From Synechococcus sp. CS-1325 (GTDB taxonomy: Bacteria > Cyanobacteriota > Cyanobacteriia > PCC-6307 > Cyanobiaceae), in the NCBI GenBank assembly GCA_025128135.1, contig JAHLYW010000041.1:116521-180520 (forward strand): DNA of 64,000 bases, written 5' to 3'. The position numbers and the translations under genes were made by a program. The notes beneath the pieces are model-generated. The model saw only the letters and a list, made by a program, of their open reading frames with translations, was not told where the DNA came from and ran no database searches. This document shows positions 8,545 to 20,193 of this stretch, piece by piece. Positions within the stretch are counted from its first letter, which is position 1; each line of letters begins with the position of its first letter.

Positions 8545-9446
8545 GACGCCGTCAGTTCCCTGCTGCCATGCCGCCGCACCTGGGCCAGCACAGCCCCGGT
8601 CATCAGCGTCATCAGCAGCAGCGCCAGGGCGGCCGCCTTCGGAGCCTGGCCCTGCACCAGCACCAGGTTCGAGATGGCGTTGCCGATCATCCGGTCGTTC
8701 GGACCGCCGAGGAACTGGGCATTCACCACATCCCCCAGCCCCGGAATCAGGCTCAGCACCACACCGGCACTGAGCCCCGGCAACGAGAGGGGCCAGATCA
8801 CCCGATAAAACGTGCTGAACCCACCGGCGTGCAGGTCGGCGGCGGCTTCGAGCCATTGAGGCTCGATCGACTCCAGGCTCACCACCAGGGGCAGCACCAG
8901 ATAAGGAAGCATGTTGTAAGCCAGGCCGATCACCACAGCCGCGGCCGTGTTGAGCAGACGGCCATCACTGAGCAGGCCGATGCTCTCCAGGCCGCCGTCG
9001 AGGCCCAGGGCCCGGACCAGGCTCAGCACCGGCCCCTGATCGGCGAGCAGGGTCGTCAGGGCGATGGTGCGAACCAGATAGGAGGTGAAGAAGGGCACCA
9101 CCACCAGGCCAAGCAGCAACCCCTTGAAGCGGCCACCGCGAAAGCTGATCCAGCAAGCCAGGGGATAGGCGATCAGCAGGGCGATCAGGCTGGCGCTGCC
9201 GGCGATCTGCAGGGAGCGCAGCAGGATCGGCGCGTACTGACCGATCACCTCGGCGTAGTTGTCGAGGCGTCCTGTGAAGTTCACCGCCAGGCTGAAGCGG
9301 TCGCGTGGCTCCGACAGCGACATCGGCACCAGGCTCGCCAGAGGCGCCACGAACCAGAGCAACAGCCAGAGCAGACCAGGGGCCAGCAGCGCCCACGGCC
9401 AACTCGGACGTGCCTCAGCCACTGATGATCGTGGCGAAGCGTTCAT
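8541..9446 (-). CDS. potB: Polyamine-type ABC transporter permease
   Basis: A 301-residue membrane permease of the PotB type. A Pro-rich N-terminus leads into the first membrane segment (WALLAPGLLWLLLWFVAP), and the cytoplasmic coupling motif is LEAAADLHAGGFSTFYRVIWPLS. It overlaps the potD 3' end by 32 bp and potC by 4 bp, so the operon order is potA-potD-potB-potC. Confidence 0.9.
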   Translation of the reverse strand: MNASPRSSVAEARPSWPWALLAPGLLWLLLWFVAPLASLVPMSLSEPRDRFSLAVNFTGRLDNYAEVIGQYAPILLRSLQIAGSASLIALLIAYPLACWISFRGGRFKGLLLGLVVVPFFTSYLVRTIALTTLLADQGPVLSLVRALGLDGGLESIGLLSDGRLLNTAAAVVIGLAYNMLPYLVLPLVVSLESIEPQWLEAAADLHAGGFSTFYRVIWPLSLPGLSAGVVLSLIPGLGDVVNAQFLGGPNDRMIGNAISNLVLVQGQAPKAAALALLLMTLMTGAVLAQVRRHGSRELTAS

Positions 9447-10581
9447 TGAACCGGACCTCCTCGCTGGGCGTGAGCGGACCGAAGATCTTCAACCGTGCCT
9501 CCAGGGCCGCATCGGGGAAGTTGAGGGGATTGGCGGCCAGGGCCCTGGTGGCGGGATCCTTCGCCAGCAGCTGCTGGACGCCCTCAACCGGGGTGATGTA
9601 CTGCACCGCCGCCGCGATCCGCGCTGCCTCGGCGGGGGTGTAGACAAAATTCATCCACTCGGCGACAGCGGCTGGATGGGAAGCACCCTTGGGCATCACC
9701 ATCACATCGGTGAAGAGCATCCCACCGCTCTCAGGCACAACGAAGCGAAGTTTCGGCTGTTCGAGCGCCAGCTGGGCCACATCGCCCGACCAGGCCACAC
9801 AGGCGGCGAAATTTCCCGCCAGCAGATCGTCCTGATAGTCGTTGCCGGTGAAGGCGCGGATCTGACCGTTCTGTTTGGCCTGCTCAAGCCGTTTGAACGA
9901 AGGTTCGGCGGCGGCGTAGCTGGGCTGGCCTGGATCCTTGCCATCGGCCAGCATCAGCAGGCCGATCGTGTCACGCATTTCGGTGAGGAAGCCCACCTTC
10001 CCCTTGAAGGCCGGATCAAACAGATCGTCCATCGAGTCGAGCTCACGCCCGGTGACTTCGCTGTTGTAGGCGATCCCCGCGATGCCCGACTGCCAGGGCA
10101 GGCTGAACGCTCCGGTGGGATCCCAGGATGGCTTGCGCAGGGTCGGGATCAGGTTCGCGGCATTCGGCACGGCGTCGAGGGGCAGCGCCTCCACCCAGCC
10201 CAGATCGATCAATCGTTGCGCCATCCAGTAAGTGGTGACGAAAATGTTCTGGGGGATGGTCTTGCCTGCAGCCAGCACCGGCTGGATCTTTGCGAAGAAC
10301 GCATCGTTGTCGTTGTAATCCTCGTTGTAGGTCACCGGAATGCCGGTCTGCTTTGTGAAGCGCTCCACCGTGCCGGGCACCCCGTCCTGACTGGGATCGA
10401 TGTAAATGGGCCAGTTGGAGATCACCAACGACCCGCGGGCGTCACCGTCAGCGGCGCCCGGACCACCGCCACCACGGCAGGCCGCCAGCAGACCAGGGCC
10501 CACCGCGGCTGCGGCGCCCGCAAGGGTGAGGCGGCGCAGCAGGGTGCGGCGCGTCAGGCGGGGACTCAGGGGCAGGGGCAT
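9415..10581 (-). CDS. potD: Polyamine-type ABC transporter substrate-binding lipoprotein
   Basis: A 388-residue periplasmic binding protein. The N-terminus combines a twin-arginine-like stretch (RRTLLRRLTLAGAAAA) with a lipobox (GLLAAC), so it is probably exported folded and lipid-anchored. The mature part begins GSLVISNWPIYIDPSQ, typical of PotD/PotF ligand-binding proteins. It is the specificity component of the PotABCD importer, and the nearby amine-handling genes make an amine substrate reasonable. Confidence 0.9.
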   Translation of the reverse strand: MPLPLSPRLTRRTLLRRLTLAGAAAAVGPGLLAACRGGGGPGAADGDARGSLVISNWPIYIDPSQDGVPGTVERFTKQTGIPVTYNEDYNDNDAFFAKIQPVLAAGKTIPQNIFVTTYWMAQRLIDLGWVEALPLDAVPNAANLIPTLRKPSWDPTGAFSLPWQSGIAGIAYNSEVTGRELDSMDDLFDPAFKGKVGFLTEMRDTIGLLMLADGKDPGQPSYAAAEPSFKRLEQAKQNGQIRAFTGNDYQDDLLAGNFAACVAWSGDVAQLALEQPKLRFVVPESGGMLFTDVMVMPKGASHPAAVAEWMNFVYTPAEAARIAAAVQYITPVEGVQQLLAKDPATRALAANPLNFPDAALEARLKIFGPLTPSEEVRFNERFATIISG

Positions 10582-10596
10582 GGCTGGGCTGATCGG

Positions 10597-11595
10597 TCAG
10601 ACGGTGAGCCGGTGGGCGGCAGCGGTCTGCCACACCACCCAGAGGCTTTCGCCCGACCGTACCGACGCCATCGCATCCCAACGGTTCAGCCTGACCACTA
10701 AGGGGCTGCCATCGGCGGCATCCAGCTCGACCAGCAGCGACGGACCCTGGAAGGTCACGGCAGTGACGCGGGCCCTGACAGCCTGCTCAGCCGGATCCGA
10801 GGGCAGGGGATCGGCCTGCAGCCGCAGCTGTTCAGGCCGCAGCAGCAGCTGGCTGCGGCCGTCGCCGCCCGCCAGCAGGTTGGCGCGGCCGATGAAGCGG
10901 GCCACGAAGGAGGAGCTGGGGGCGTCGTACACCTGGCGGGGCGGGCCGATCTGCTCGATCCGACCGGCATTCATCACCGCCAGCCGATCGCTCAGGGCCA
11001 GGGCCTCTTCCTGGTCGTGGGTGACGATCAGAAAGCTGATGCCGCACTCCCTCTGAATGCGTTTGAGCTCTTCCTGCAAGGTGCTGCGCAGGCCGGGATC
11101 GAGGGCGGAAAGCGGCTCATCGAGCAACAGCGCCGCCGGTTGATTGACCAGGGCCCGAGCCAGCGCCGCCCGCTGCTGCTGCCCACCGGAAAGCTGCCCG
11201 GGGCGTCGAGCCGCCAGCTCGGACAGGCGGACACGCTCCAGGATCTCCCCCACCTGACGCCGCACCTCCGGTTCGGCCAGGCGGCGCGAGCGGGGTCCGA
11301 ACGCCACGTTGTCCCACACGCTGAGGTGAGGGAAGAGGGCGTAATGCTGAAACACCGTATTGACGTTGCGGCGATGGGGAGGAGTTGCCGTCACATCCAC
11401 CCCTTCCAGCCGGATCGTGCCCTGGCTGGGCCGCTCGAAACCGGCGATCATCCGCAGCGTGGTGGACTTGCCGCAGCCGGAAGGACCGAGCAGGGCGAAG
11501 AATTCGCCGCGCCCGACGCTCAGATCAATCCCCTCAACGGCACGGGTGGCGCCGAAGTGCTTGCCAACCTGATCAAGGGCGATGACGGAATCCAG
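10597..11595 (-). CDS. potA: Polyamine-type ABC transporter ATPase, non-canonical start
   Basis: ATPase of the importer. It carries Walker A (GPSGCGKSTT), the signature motif LSGGQQQRAALARAL, Walker B LLLDEPLSALD, the switch IVTHDQ, and a C-terminal TOBE-like regulatory domain. The first in-frame ATG (11451) lies after Walker A and would give a dead protein, so translation must begin upstream. Conserved sequence (IALDQVGKHFGATRAVEGIDLS) extends to about 11580. I found no ATG, GTG or TTG in this frame from there back to a stop codon within the transketolase gene. The start given (11595) is a CTG preceded by AAGG and is provisional; AUC/AUU starts or a sequence error are alternatives. Confidence 0.85.
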   Translation of the reverse strand: MDSVIALDQVGKHFGATRAVEGIDLSVGRGEFFALLGPSGCGKSTTLRMIAGFERPSQGTIRLEGVDVTATPPHRRNVNTVFQHYALFPHLSVWDNVAFGPRSRRLAEPEVRRQVGEILERVRLSELAARRPGQLSGGQQQRAALARALVNQPAALLLDEPLSALDPGLRSTLQEELKRIQRECGISFLIVTHDQEEALALSDRLAVMNAGRIEQIGPPRQVYDAPSSSFVARFIGRANLLAGGDGRSQLLLRPEQLRLQADPLPSDPAEQAVRARVTAVTFQGPSLLVELDAADGSPLVVRLNRWDAMASVRSGESLWVVWQTAAAHRLTV

Positions 11596-11684
11596 GGAAA
11601 GCGAGCCTTGCTCGCTGCAGGTTGGCGGAAGCCGGCGATCGCGGCGGTTGCGGTTCAGAAAAGCTGACCCGCTGAGGCGAGCTA

Positions 11685-13700
11685 TCAGCCCAGAGCCTTC
11701 GCCTTCGCCACCACGTTGTCGACGGTGTAGCCGAACTTCTCAAGGCAAACGCCACCCGGAGCTGAGGCACCGAAGCGATCCACCGAGATCGTGTCACCGT
11801 CGAGGCCGGCATATTTGTGCCAGCCAAACGAGCCCGAGGCCTCCACCACCAGGCGCTTGCGCACCGCAGCGGGAATCACTGACTCGCGGTAGGCGGCATC
11901 CTGTTCCTCGAACAGCTCCACGCAAGGGATCGAAACCACCCGCACGTTGCGACCTTCGGCCCGCAACACCGCTGCAGCCTGAACGCAGAGGTCGAGCTCG
12001 GTGCCTGAGCCGATCAGGATCAGCTCGGGGGTGCCGTCGCTGTCTTCAAGGATGTAGGCCCCCTTGGCCACCTGCCCCGCTGAAGAGTTGGCCTGATTGG
12101 CCATCGCCTGGCGGCTGAGCGCCAGCACCGTGGGGCGTTTGCGGTTGGTGACCGCCACCTGATAGGCGCCGCTGGTCTCGTTGCCGTCACCGGGGCGGAT
12201 CACCAGGAGATTCGGAATCGAGCGGAGCGAAGCGAGGGTTTCCACCGGCTGGTGGGTGGGACCATCTTCGCCAAGGCCGATCGAGTCGTGGGTGAGCACG
12301 TAGATCACACCCAGTTCACTGAGGGCCGAGAGGCGCATCGCCCCCACCATGTATCCCGCGAACACCAGGAAGGTGCCGCCGTAGGGGATCAGTCCGCTGC
12401 CGTGATAAGCGAGGCCGTTGAGAATGGCCGCCATGGCGTGCTCCCGCACACCGAAGTGCAGATAGCGGTTGGCCTCACCCCCTTTCTGAAAGCTGGCTTC
12501 ACCCTTGATGTCGGTAAGGTTGGAGTGGGTGAGATCTGCCGAACCACCGATCAGCTCGGGGAGGTTGGGTCCGATCGCATTGAGGCAGTTGTAGGAATGC
12601 TGGCGGGTGGCCAGGCCCTTGTCGGCAGGAGTGAAGCTGGCCAGATTGGCATCCCAGTCCTGGGGCAGCTCGCCACGCAGCATCCGTTCAAATTCCGCTG
12701 CCTCAGTGGGGTATTGGCTGCGGTAGGTCTCCAGGCCGCTCGTCCATTCCGCCTCGGCGGCTGAACCTCGGCTGATCGCCTCGCGCCAGTGGTCATAGGC
12801 CGCCTGGGGCACCTCGAAGGTGCCATAGGTCCACTCCAGCGCCGCCCGGGTGAGCTCGGCCTCATCGGCGCCGAGGGCCGCGCCGTGCACACCAGCAGTG
12901 TTGGCCTTGTTCGGGGAGCCGTAACCAATCGTGGTGGTGACCTTGATCAGGCTGGGCCTGTCGGTGACGGCCTTGGCCGCCTCGATCGCCCGGGTGATCG
13001 CCGCCACATCGGTGTTGCCGTCGGCCACATGCTGAACATGCCAGCCGTAGGCCTCATAGCGCTTGATCACATCCTCGGTGAACGACACGCCGGTGTCGCC
13101 ATCGATGGTGATGTGGTTGTCGTCGTAGAGAGCGATCAGCTTGCCGAGGCCAAGGTGGCCGGCCAGGGAGGCCGCCTCACTGGAGATGCCCTCCTGATGG
13201 CAGCCATCGCCCATGATCACGTAGGTGAAGTGATCAACGATCTGGGCACCGGGCCTGTTGAATTTCGCCGCCAGATGGGCTTCGGCGATCGCCAGACCAA
13301 CGGCGTTGGCGATGCCCTGGCCGAGGGGGCCGGTGGTGACCTCCACGCCAGGGGTTTCGAAGGTTTCCGGGTGCCCCGGTGTTTTCGAGCCCCACTGCCG
13401 GAACTGCTTGAGGTCTTCCAGGCCAACGCTCTGATAGCCGGTGAGGTGCAGCAGCGAATAAAGCAGCATGCAACCGTGGCCGGCCGAGAGCACGAAGCGA
13501 TCCCGGTTGAACCACTTGGGATTGCTTGGGTTGTGGCGCAGCACCTTGTCCCAGAGGGCGTAGGCCATCGGCGCCGCACCCATCGGCAGGCCGGGATGGC
13601 CGGAATTGGCCTTGTTGACCGCATCGATCGCCAGGAAGCGAATGCTGTTGATGCAGAGCGTGTCGATGGACAGGGTGTCCACTGCGGGGGCGGCGACCAT
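11685..13700 (-). CDS. tkt: Transketolase
   Basis: A 671-residue thiamine-diphosphate enzyme of the Calvin cycle and pentose phosphate pathway that transfers two-carbon units between sugar phosphates. Substrate-loop residues are in [13 protein letters not shown], the TPP motif is in [19 protein letters not shown], and the pyrimidine-binding domain includes [16 protein letters not shown]. The ATG at 13700 ([18 protein letters not shown]) matches the usual cyanobacterial N-terminus. It lies 53 bp downstream of fabF, same strand. Confidence 0.96.
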   Translation of the reverse strand: MVAAPAVDTLSIDTLCINSIRFLAIDAVNKANSGHPGLPMGAAPMAYALWDKVLRHNPSNPKWFNRDRFVLSAGHGCMLLYSLLHLTGYQSVGLEDLKQFRQWGSKTPGHPETFETPGVEVTTGPLGQGIANAVGLAIAEAHLAAKFNRPGAQIVDHFTYVIMGDGCHQEGISSEAASLAGHLGLGKLIALYDDNHITIDGDTGVSFTEDVIKRYEAYGWHVQHVADGNTDVAAITRAIEAAKAVTDRPSLIKVTTTIGYGSPNKANTAGVHGAALGADEAELTRAALEWTYGTFEVPQAAYDHWREAISRGSAAEAEWTSGLETYRSQYPTEAAEFERMLRGELPQDWDANLASFTPADKGLATRQHSYNCLNAIGPNLPELIGGSADLTHSNLTDIKGEASFQKGGEANRYLHFGVREHAMAAILNGLAYHGSGLIPYGGTFLVFAGYMVGAMRLSALSELGVIYVLTHDSIGLGEDGPTHQPVETLASLRSIPNLLVIRPGDGNETSGAYQVAVTNRKRPTVLALSRQAMANQANSSAGQVAKGAYILEDSDGTPELILIGSGTELDLCVQAAAVLRAEGRNVRVVSIPCVELFEEQDAAYRESVIPAAVRKRLVVEASGSFGWHKYAGLDGDTISVDRFGASAPGGVCLEKFGYTVDNVVAKAKALG

Positions 13701-13753
13701 GGCGAAGAGGGGTGGGGTGGAGAGGGTTTCCTCTGGGGGAGCGGAACGGACGT

Positions 13754-15007
13754 TCAGCTCATCCGGCGGAAGGCAAGGCAAACATTGTGACCGCCAAACC
13801 CGAAGGAGTTCGAGAGCACGACGTTCATTGTCTGTTCCCGCGCCTGGTTGGGCACGACATCCAGATCACAGGCCGGATCTGGAGTGTGGTAGTTGATCGT
13901 AGGGGGGACCAGGTTGTGGGCCATCGCCATCACGGCGGCCACAGCCTCGATGCCGCCACTGCCTCCAAGCAGGTGGCCGGTCATCGATTTGGTCGAACTG
14001 ACTGGAATGGCCATGGCACGGGCACCCAGCGCGGACTTGATCGCAGCGGTTTCGTTGCTGTCATTGGCCTGGGTGCTGGTGCCGTGGGCGTTGACGTAAT
14101 CCACCTCTTCCGGCTCCAGCTGGGCATCGGCCAGAGCCAGGCGGATCGCCTCCGCCGCTCCCACCCCCTCTGGCGAGGGCAGGGTGTAGTGATAGGCGTC
14201 GCAGGACATGCCGTAACCCACCACCTCAGCCAGGATCCCGGCCCCTCGGGCCCTGGCATGGTCGAGGCTTTCGAGCACAAGCACCCCGGCGCCCTCGCCG
14301 ATCACGAAGCCGTTGCGTTCCAGATCGAACGGCCGACTGGCCGTGGCCGGGTCATCATTCCGGAAAGAAAGAGCCTTGGCGCTAGCAAAACCAGCCACCC
14401 CCAGCGGCGTGATGGCCGATTCGGCTCCGCCGCACACCATGGCGTCTGCCAGCCCGAGCTGGATCAGGCGATAGGCATCGCCGATCGCATTGGAACCGGC
14501 GGCGCAGGCGGTGGAGGCCGACGTGCTGGGCCCCTTGGCCCCAAGGGCGATGGCCGTCAGCCCGGTGGCCATGTTGGGAATCATCATCGGCACACAGAAG
14601 GGGCTGACCCGATCCGGTCCCTTTGCGGCCAGCACATGGGCCTGGGTCTCCATCATCAGCAGACCCCCCACCCCGGAGCCGATCGAAACCCCGACCCGCC
14701 CAGGCCCGACAGCTTCGATGTCCAGCCCCGCCTGGGCCACGGCCTGCTTGGCGGCCACAACGGCAAACTGACAGAAACGATCCCAGCGCTTCGCCTCCTT
14801 GCGCTCAATGCTCCCACTGGGATCAAAATCCTTGACTTCCGCCGCAAAGCGACAGGAATGGCGGGACGCATCGAACAGGGTGATCGCTGCGACGCCGTTG
14901 CGACCCGTGCTCAAGCCCTCCCAGAACTGGGAGACACTGTTGCCGATCGGTGTGACCGCGCCGAGGCCCGTGACCACGACGCGGCGGAGACCCTCCACCA
15001 TCGACAA
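13754..15007 (-). CDS. fabF: 3-oxoacyl-ACP synthase II
   Basis: A 417-residue condensing enzyme of type II fatty acid synthesis. The catalytic Cys is in [15 protein letters not shown], and the two active-site His are in [13 protein letters not shown] and [13 protein letters not shown]. The gene follows acpP with a 2-bp gap, the usual acpP-fabF operon, and is followed by tkt. The start may be the ATG at 15007 or the one two codons later. Confidence 0.96.
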   Translation of the reverse strand: MSMVEGLRRVVVTGLGAVTPIGNSVSQFWEGLSTGRNGVAAITLFDASRHSCRFAAEVKDFDPSGSIERKEAKRWDRFCQFAVVAAKQAVAQAGLDIEAVGPGRVGVSIGSGVGGLLMMETQAHVLAAKGPDRVSPFCVPMMIPNMATGLTAIALGAKGPSTSASTACAAGSNAIGDAYRLIQLGLADAMVCGGAESAITPLGVAGFASAKALSFRNDDPATASRPFDLERNGFVIGEGAGVLVLESLDHARARGAGILAEVVGYGMSCDAYHYTLPSPEGVGAAEAIRLALADAQLEPEEVDYVNAHGTSTQANDSNETAAIKSALGARAMAIPVSSTKSMTGHLLGGSGGIEAVAAVMAMAHNLVPPTINYHTPDPACDLDVVPNQAREQTMNVVLSNSFGFGGHNVCLAFRRMS

Positions 15008-15009
15008 CC

Positions 15010-15252
15010 TCAGGCCTGCTTGTCCTGGATGTAGGTGACGGCATCGCCGACGGTGGTGATCCCTTCCGCGGACTCGTCGGGGATCTCGATGTCGAAGGCT
15101 TCTTCCAGGGCCATCACCAGCTCGACGGTGTCAAGCGAGTCGGCACCCAAGTCGTTCTGGAAATTCGATTCGGGCTTCACCTCGGCGGCATCGACGCTGA
15201 GCTGCTCGGCAACGATCGAGCGCACTTTCTCGAAGATCGCTTCCTGTGACAT
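15010..15252 (-). CDS. acpP: Acyl carrier protein
   Basis: An 80-residue acidic protein with the 4'-phosphopantetheine attachment Ser in [16 protein letters not shown]. It shuttles acyl chains for fatty acid and lipid A-type synthesis. It is the first gene of the acpP-fabF-tkt run and is divergent from psaC. Confidence 0.97.
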   Translation of the reverse strand: MSQEAIFEKVRSIVAEQLSVDAAEVKPESNFQNDLGADSLDTVELVMALEEAFDIEIPDESAEGITTVGDAVTYIQDKQA

Positions 15253-15650
<398 letters not shown>

Positions 15651-15694
15651 AGCTGCGCTCCGGACCCTCCATTGATACCGCAACCTGCATCCAG

Positions 15695-15717
15695 ACCCGG
15701 CCCAGGCCGGGTTTTTT
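15695..15717 (+). terminator. psaC: Rho-independent terminator of psaC
   Basis: A G/C-rich hairpin (CCCGGCC / GGCCGGG) is followed by six Ts, 45 bp after the psaC stop codon. Confidence 0.85.
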
Positions 15718-15897
15718 GCTGGCCGGATTGCGTTCTGGTTTGCTGCCCATTCCAGGTCCCGTTCCGGTTCAGGCCCCAGCTGGTGCCAGGCTCAACGGAC
15801 TCCGGCAACGGATCGACGCGATGGGCGGACTGGACCTCTCCAGTTTCAAGCGACGGCGTTATCCATTAGAAACACCCTGAATTGCTGCCCATCGGCC

Positions 15898-17808
<1,911 letters not shown>

Positions 17809-17837
17809 TCCCCCCTTCCCTACCCCCGTTCCTCTCC

Positions 17838-19124
17838 ATGCGCCTGCTTGCCCTGCTGGCCGCCCTGATCGCTCTGCTGGGTTTCTTTGCCGCTGGAGAA
17901 TTTGCCCTGATCCGGCTGCGGCCGAGCCGCGTCAAGGTGCTGGCGGCCGAAGGATTCCGCGGGGCGATGGCGGTGGAGCGGTTGCAGGGCCGGTTGCGCC
18001 GCGCCCTGCTCTCCACCCAGCTGGGGGCGGCCCTCGCCCTGGTCGCCCTGGGCTGGGCCGGCAGGGGCCTGGCCGTGCGGCTGGATCCCGAAACCAGCCG
18101 CCCCTGGATCGACGTGCTGGTGTTTCTGCTGCTGGTCTGCCTGGCCACCCTGTTGGGCGGCCTCCTGCCGAAGGCCTGGGTGATGCATCGGCCGGAAGCC
18201 TCAGCCCTGCGGCTGGCCCCGCTGTTGGAGTCGGTGAACCTCACGCTGGCCCCCCTTCTTTCGGTGCTGGAGCACCTGGCCGATGCTCTGTTGCGGCTGC
18301 TCGGCCTGCCACGCAACTGGGATGCCCTGGTGCCCGCCCTCTCGGCCGGTGAGCTGGAAACCCTGATCGAATCGAACAGCGTCACCGGCCTTTTGCCCGA
18401 TGAGCGCAACATCCTCGAAGGAGTGTTCTCACTCCGCGACACGCCTGTTCGCGAAGTGATGGTTCCGCGCTCCGGCATGGTGACCCTGCCGCTCGACGTG
18501 TGTTTCGCCGAGATGATGGATGCGGTGCACGCCACCCATCACGCCCGCTTCCCGGTGATCGGCCAGTCCCTTGATGACATCCGGGGCGTTCTGGATCTGC
18601 GCCGGCTGGCCGAACCGATCGCCAGGGGCCAGCTGCAGGGTGACACCCCCCTGGCCCCGTTCATCTCGGCGGTGGCCAGCGTGCAGGAAACGGCCTCCCT
18701 GGCCGAGTTGCTGCCACTGATCCGCAGCGGCCACCCCCTGCTGGTGGTGGTTGATGAACACGGCGGCACCGAGGGACTGGTCACGGTCGCCGACCTCACC
18801 AGCGAGATCGTCGGCGACGAGGACAGCCTGGAATCAGGCCAGGCCGATGTTCAGCAGATCGAGGACGACAGCTGGCTGGTGGCTGGTGATCTGGAAATCT
18901 TCGATCTGAATCGTCAGCTGGGGTTGAAGCTGCCGGAGGCGGATGGCCACCACACCCTGGCCGGCTTTCTCCTGGAGCGCCTGCAGCACATCCCGGCCCC
19001 CGGTGAGAGTCTGCGCTGGAAAGGTGATCAGTTCGTGATCAGCGTCATGGATGGCCCACGCATCGAGCGGGTGCAGATCACCCGGCGAGCCTCCGACGAG
19101 CCGACCGCTGAGCCGAGTGCCTGA
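17838..19124 (+). CDS. CNNM/CorC-type membrane protein with CBS domains
   Basis: A 428-residue protein with an N-terminal DUF21 transmembrane domain (about four hydrophobic segments, residues 1-180), a tandem CBS pair (from VREVMVPRSGMVTLP to VTVADLTSEIVGDED), and a C-terminal CorC_HlyC domain. Relatives are linked to magnesium or cobalt efflux and are often mislabelled hemolysins. The start at 17838 lies 29 bp after glmS; an ATT at 17805 would overlap it and is less likely. Confidence 0.9.
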   Translation: MRLLALLAALIALLGFFAAGEFALIRLRPSRVKVLAAEGFRGAMAVERLQGRLRRALLSTQLGAALALVALGWAGRGLAVRLDPETSRPWIDVLVFLLLVCLATLLGGLLPKAWVMHRPEASALRLAPLLESVNLTLAPLLSVLEHLADALLRLLGLPRNWDALVPALSAGELETLIESNSVTGLLPDERNILEGVFSLRDTPVREVMVPRSGMVTLPLDVCFAEMMDAVHATHHARFPVIGQSLDDIRGVLDLRRLAEPIARGQLQGDTPLAPFISAVASVQETASLAELLPLIRSGHPLLVVVDEHGGTEGLVTVADLTSEIVGDEDSLESGQADVQQIEDDSWLVAGDLEIFDLNRQLGLKLPEADGHHTLAGFLLERLQHIPAPGESLRWKGDQFVISVMDGPRIERVQITRRASDEPTAEPSA

Positions 19125-19185
19125 TCGTTGATAATGACCAGACCGGTGGATGGACGTTCGTTTTGATCCGTGTACGCGTGAAGCG

Positions 19186-20193
19186 ATGACCAGCGATCCC
19201 ATCGCGCCGGTCAAGGTGGGCGTCATCGGCATCGGCAACATGGGCTGGCATCACGCCCGCGTTCTCAGCCTGCTGCGCGATGGCGAACTGGTCGGCGTCG
19301 CCGACCTCAATGCCCACCGCGGTGAACTGGCGGTTGAGCAGTTCGGCTGCCGCTGGTTCGCCGACTTCCAGGACCTCCTGCCCCATGTGGAGGCGGTCTG
19401 CATCGCCGTGCCGACCCTCCTGCACCACCGCGTCGGCATGGCCTGCCTGCGGGCTGGCGTGCACGTGCTGATCGAAAAACCGATCGCGGCCAACCAGGAC
19501 GAGGCCTCCGAACTGATTCAGGCCGCCGAGCTGGCCGGTCGCCAGCTCCAGGTGGGTCACATCGAACGCTTCAATCCAGCCTTCCGTGAGCTGCTCAAGG
19601 TGGTCGCCAACGAAGAGGTGATGGTGCTGGAGGCACGCCGTCACAGTCCCCATGCCGATCGCGCCAACGACGTTTCGGTGGTGCTCGACCTGATGATCCA
19701 CGACATTGACCTGGTGCTGGAACTGGCCCAGGCTCCGGTGGTGCGACTGGCGGCGGTGGGTGGACGCAGTGCCGAAGGTCCGATCGACTACGTCAATGCC
19801 ACCCTGGGGTTCGAGAACGGCGTGGTGGCCAGCCTCACGGCCAGCAAGATGGCCCATCGCAAGATCCGCAGCCTCAGCGCCCACTGCCGGGAAAGCCTGG
19901 TGGAAACCGACTTCCTCAACCGCAGCCTTCACATCCACCGCCGGGCCCACGAGTGGGTGTCGGCCGATCAAGGCGAGCTCCTTTACCGCAACGACGGCTT
20001 CATCGAAGAGGTGAGCACCACATCGATCGAACCCCTCTATGCCGAGCTGGAGCATTTTCTGCAGTGCGTGCGCGGCTGTGAGATCCCCGCGGTGAATGGC
20101 CAGCAGGCCTCCCGCGCTCTCGTGCTCGCCAACCTGATCGAGCAGGCCGTCGATCAGCCGTCGCTCTGCATGACCCTCGACGCCCCGATCTGA
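19186..20193 (+). CDS. Gfo/Idh/MocA-family NAD(P)-dependent oxidoreductase
   Basis: A 335-residue protein with an N-terminal Rossmann fold (VGVIGIGNMGWHHARVLS), the family EKP motif (HVLIEKPIAANQDEA) and the C-terminal alpha/beta substrate domain. It probably oxidises or reduces a sugar or other hydroxy compound, which the sequence does not identify. The start is taken at 19186 (MTSDPIAPVK); an ATG at 19150 would add 12 residues. Its 3' end overlaps the convergent GH15 gene by 40 bp. Confidence 0.88.
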   Translation: MTSDPIAPVKVGVIGIGNMGWHHARVLSLLRDGELVGVADLNAHRGELAVEQFGCRWFADFQDLLPHVEAVCIAVPTLLHHRVGMACLRAGVHVLIEKPIAANQDEASELIQAAELAGRQLQVGHIERFNPAFRELLKVVANEEVMVLEARRHSPHADRANDVSVVLDLMIHDIDLVLELAQAPVVRLAAVGGRSAEGPIDYVNATLGFENGVVASLTASKMAHRKIRSLSAHCRESLVETDFLNRSLHIHRRAHEWVSADQGELLYRNDGFIEEVSTTSIEPLYAELEHFLQCVRGCEIPAVNGQQASRALVLANLIEQAVDQPSLCMTLDAPI

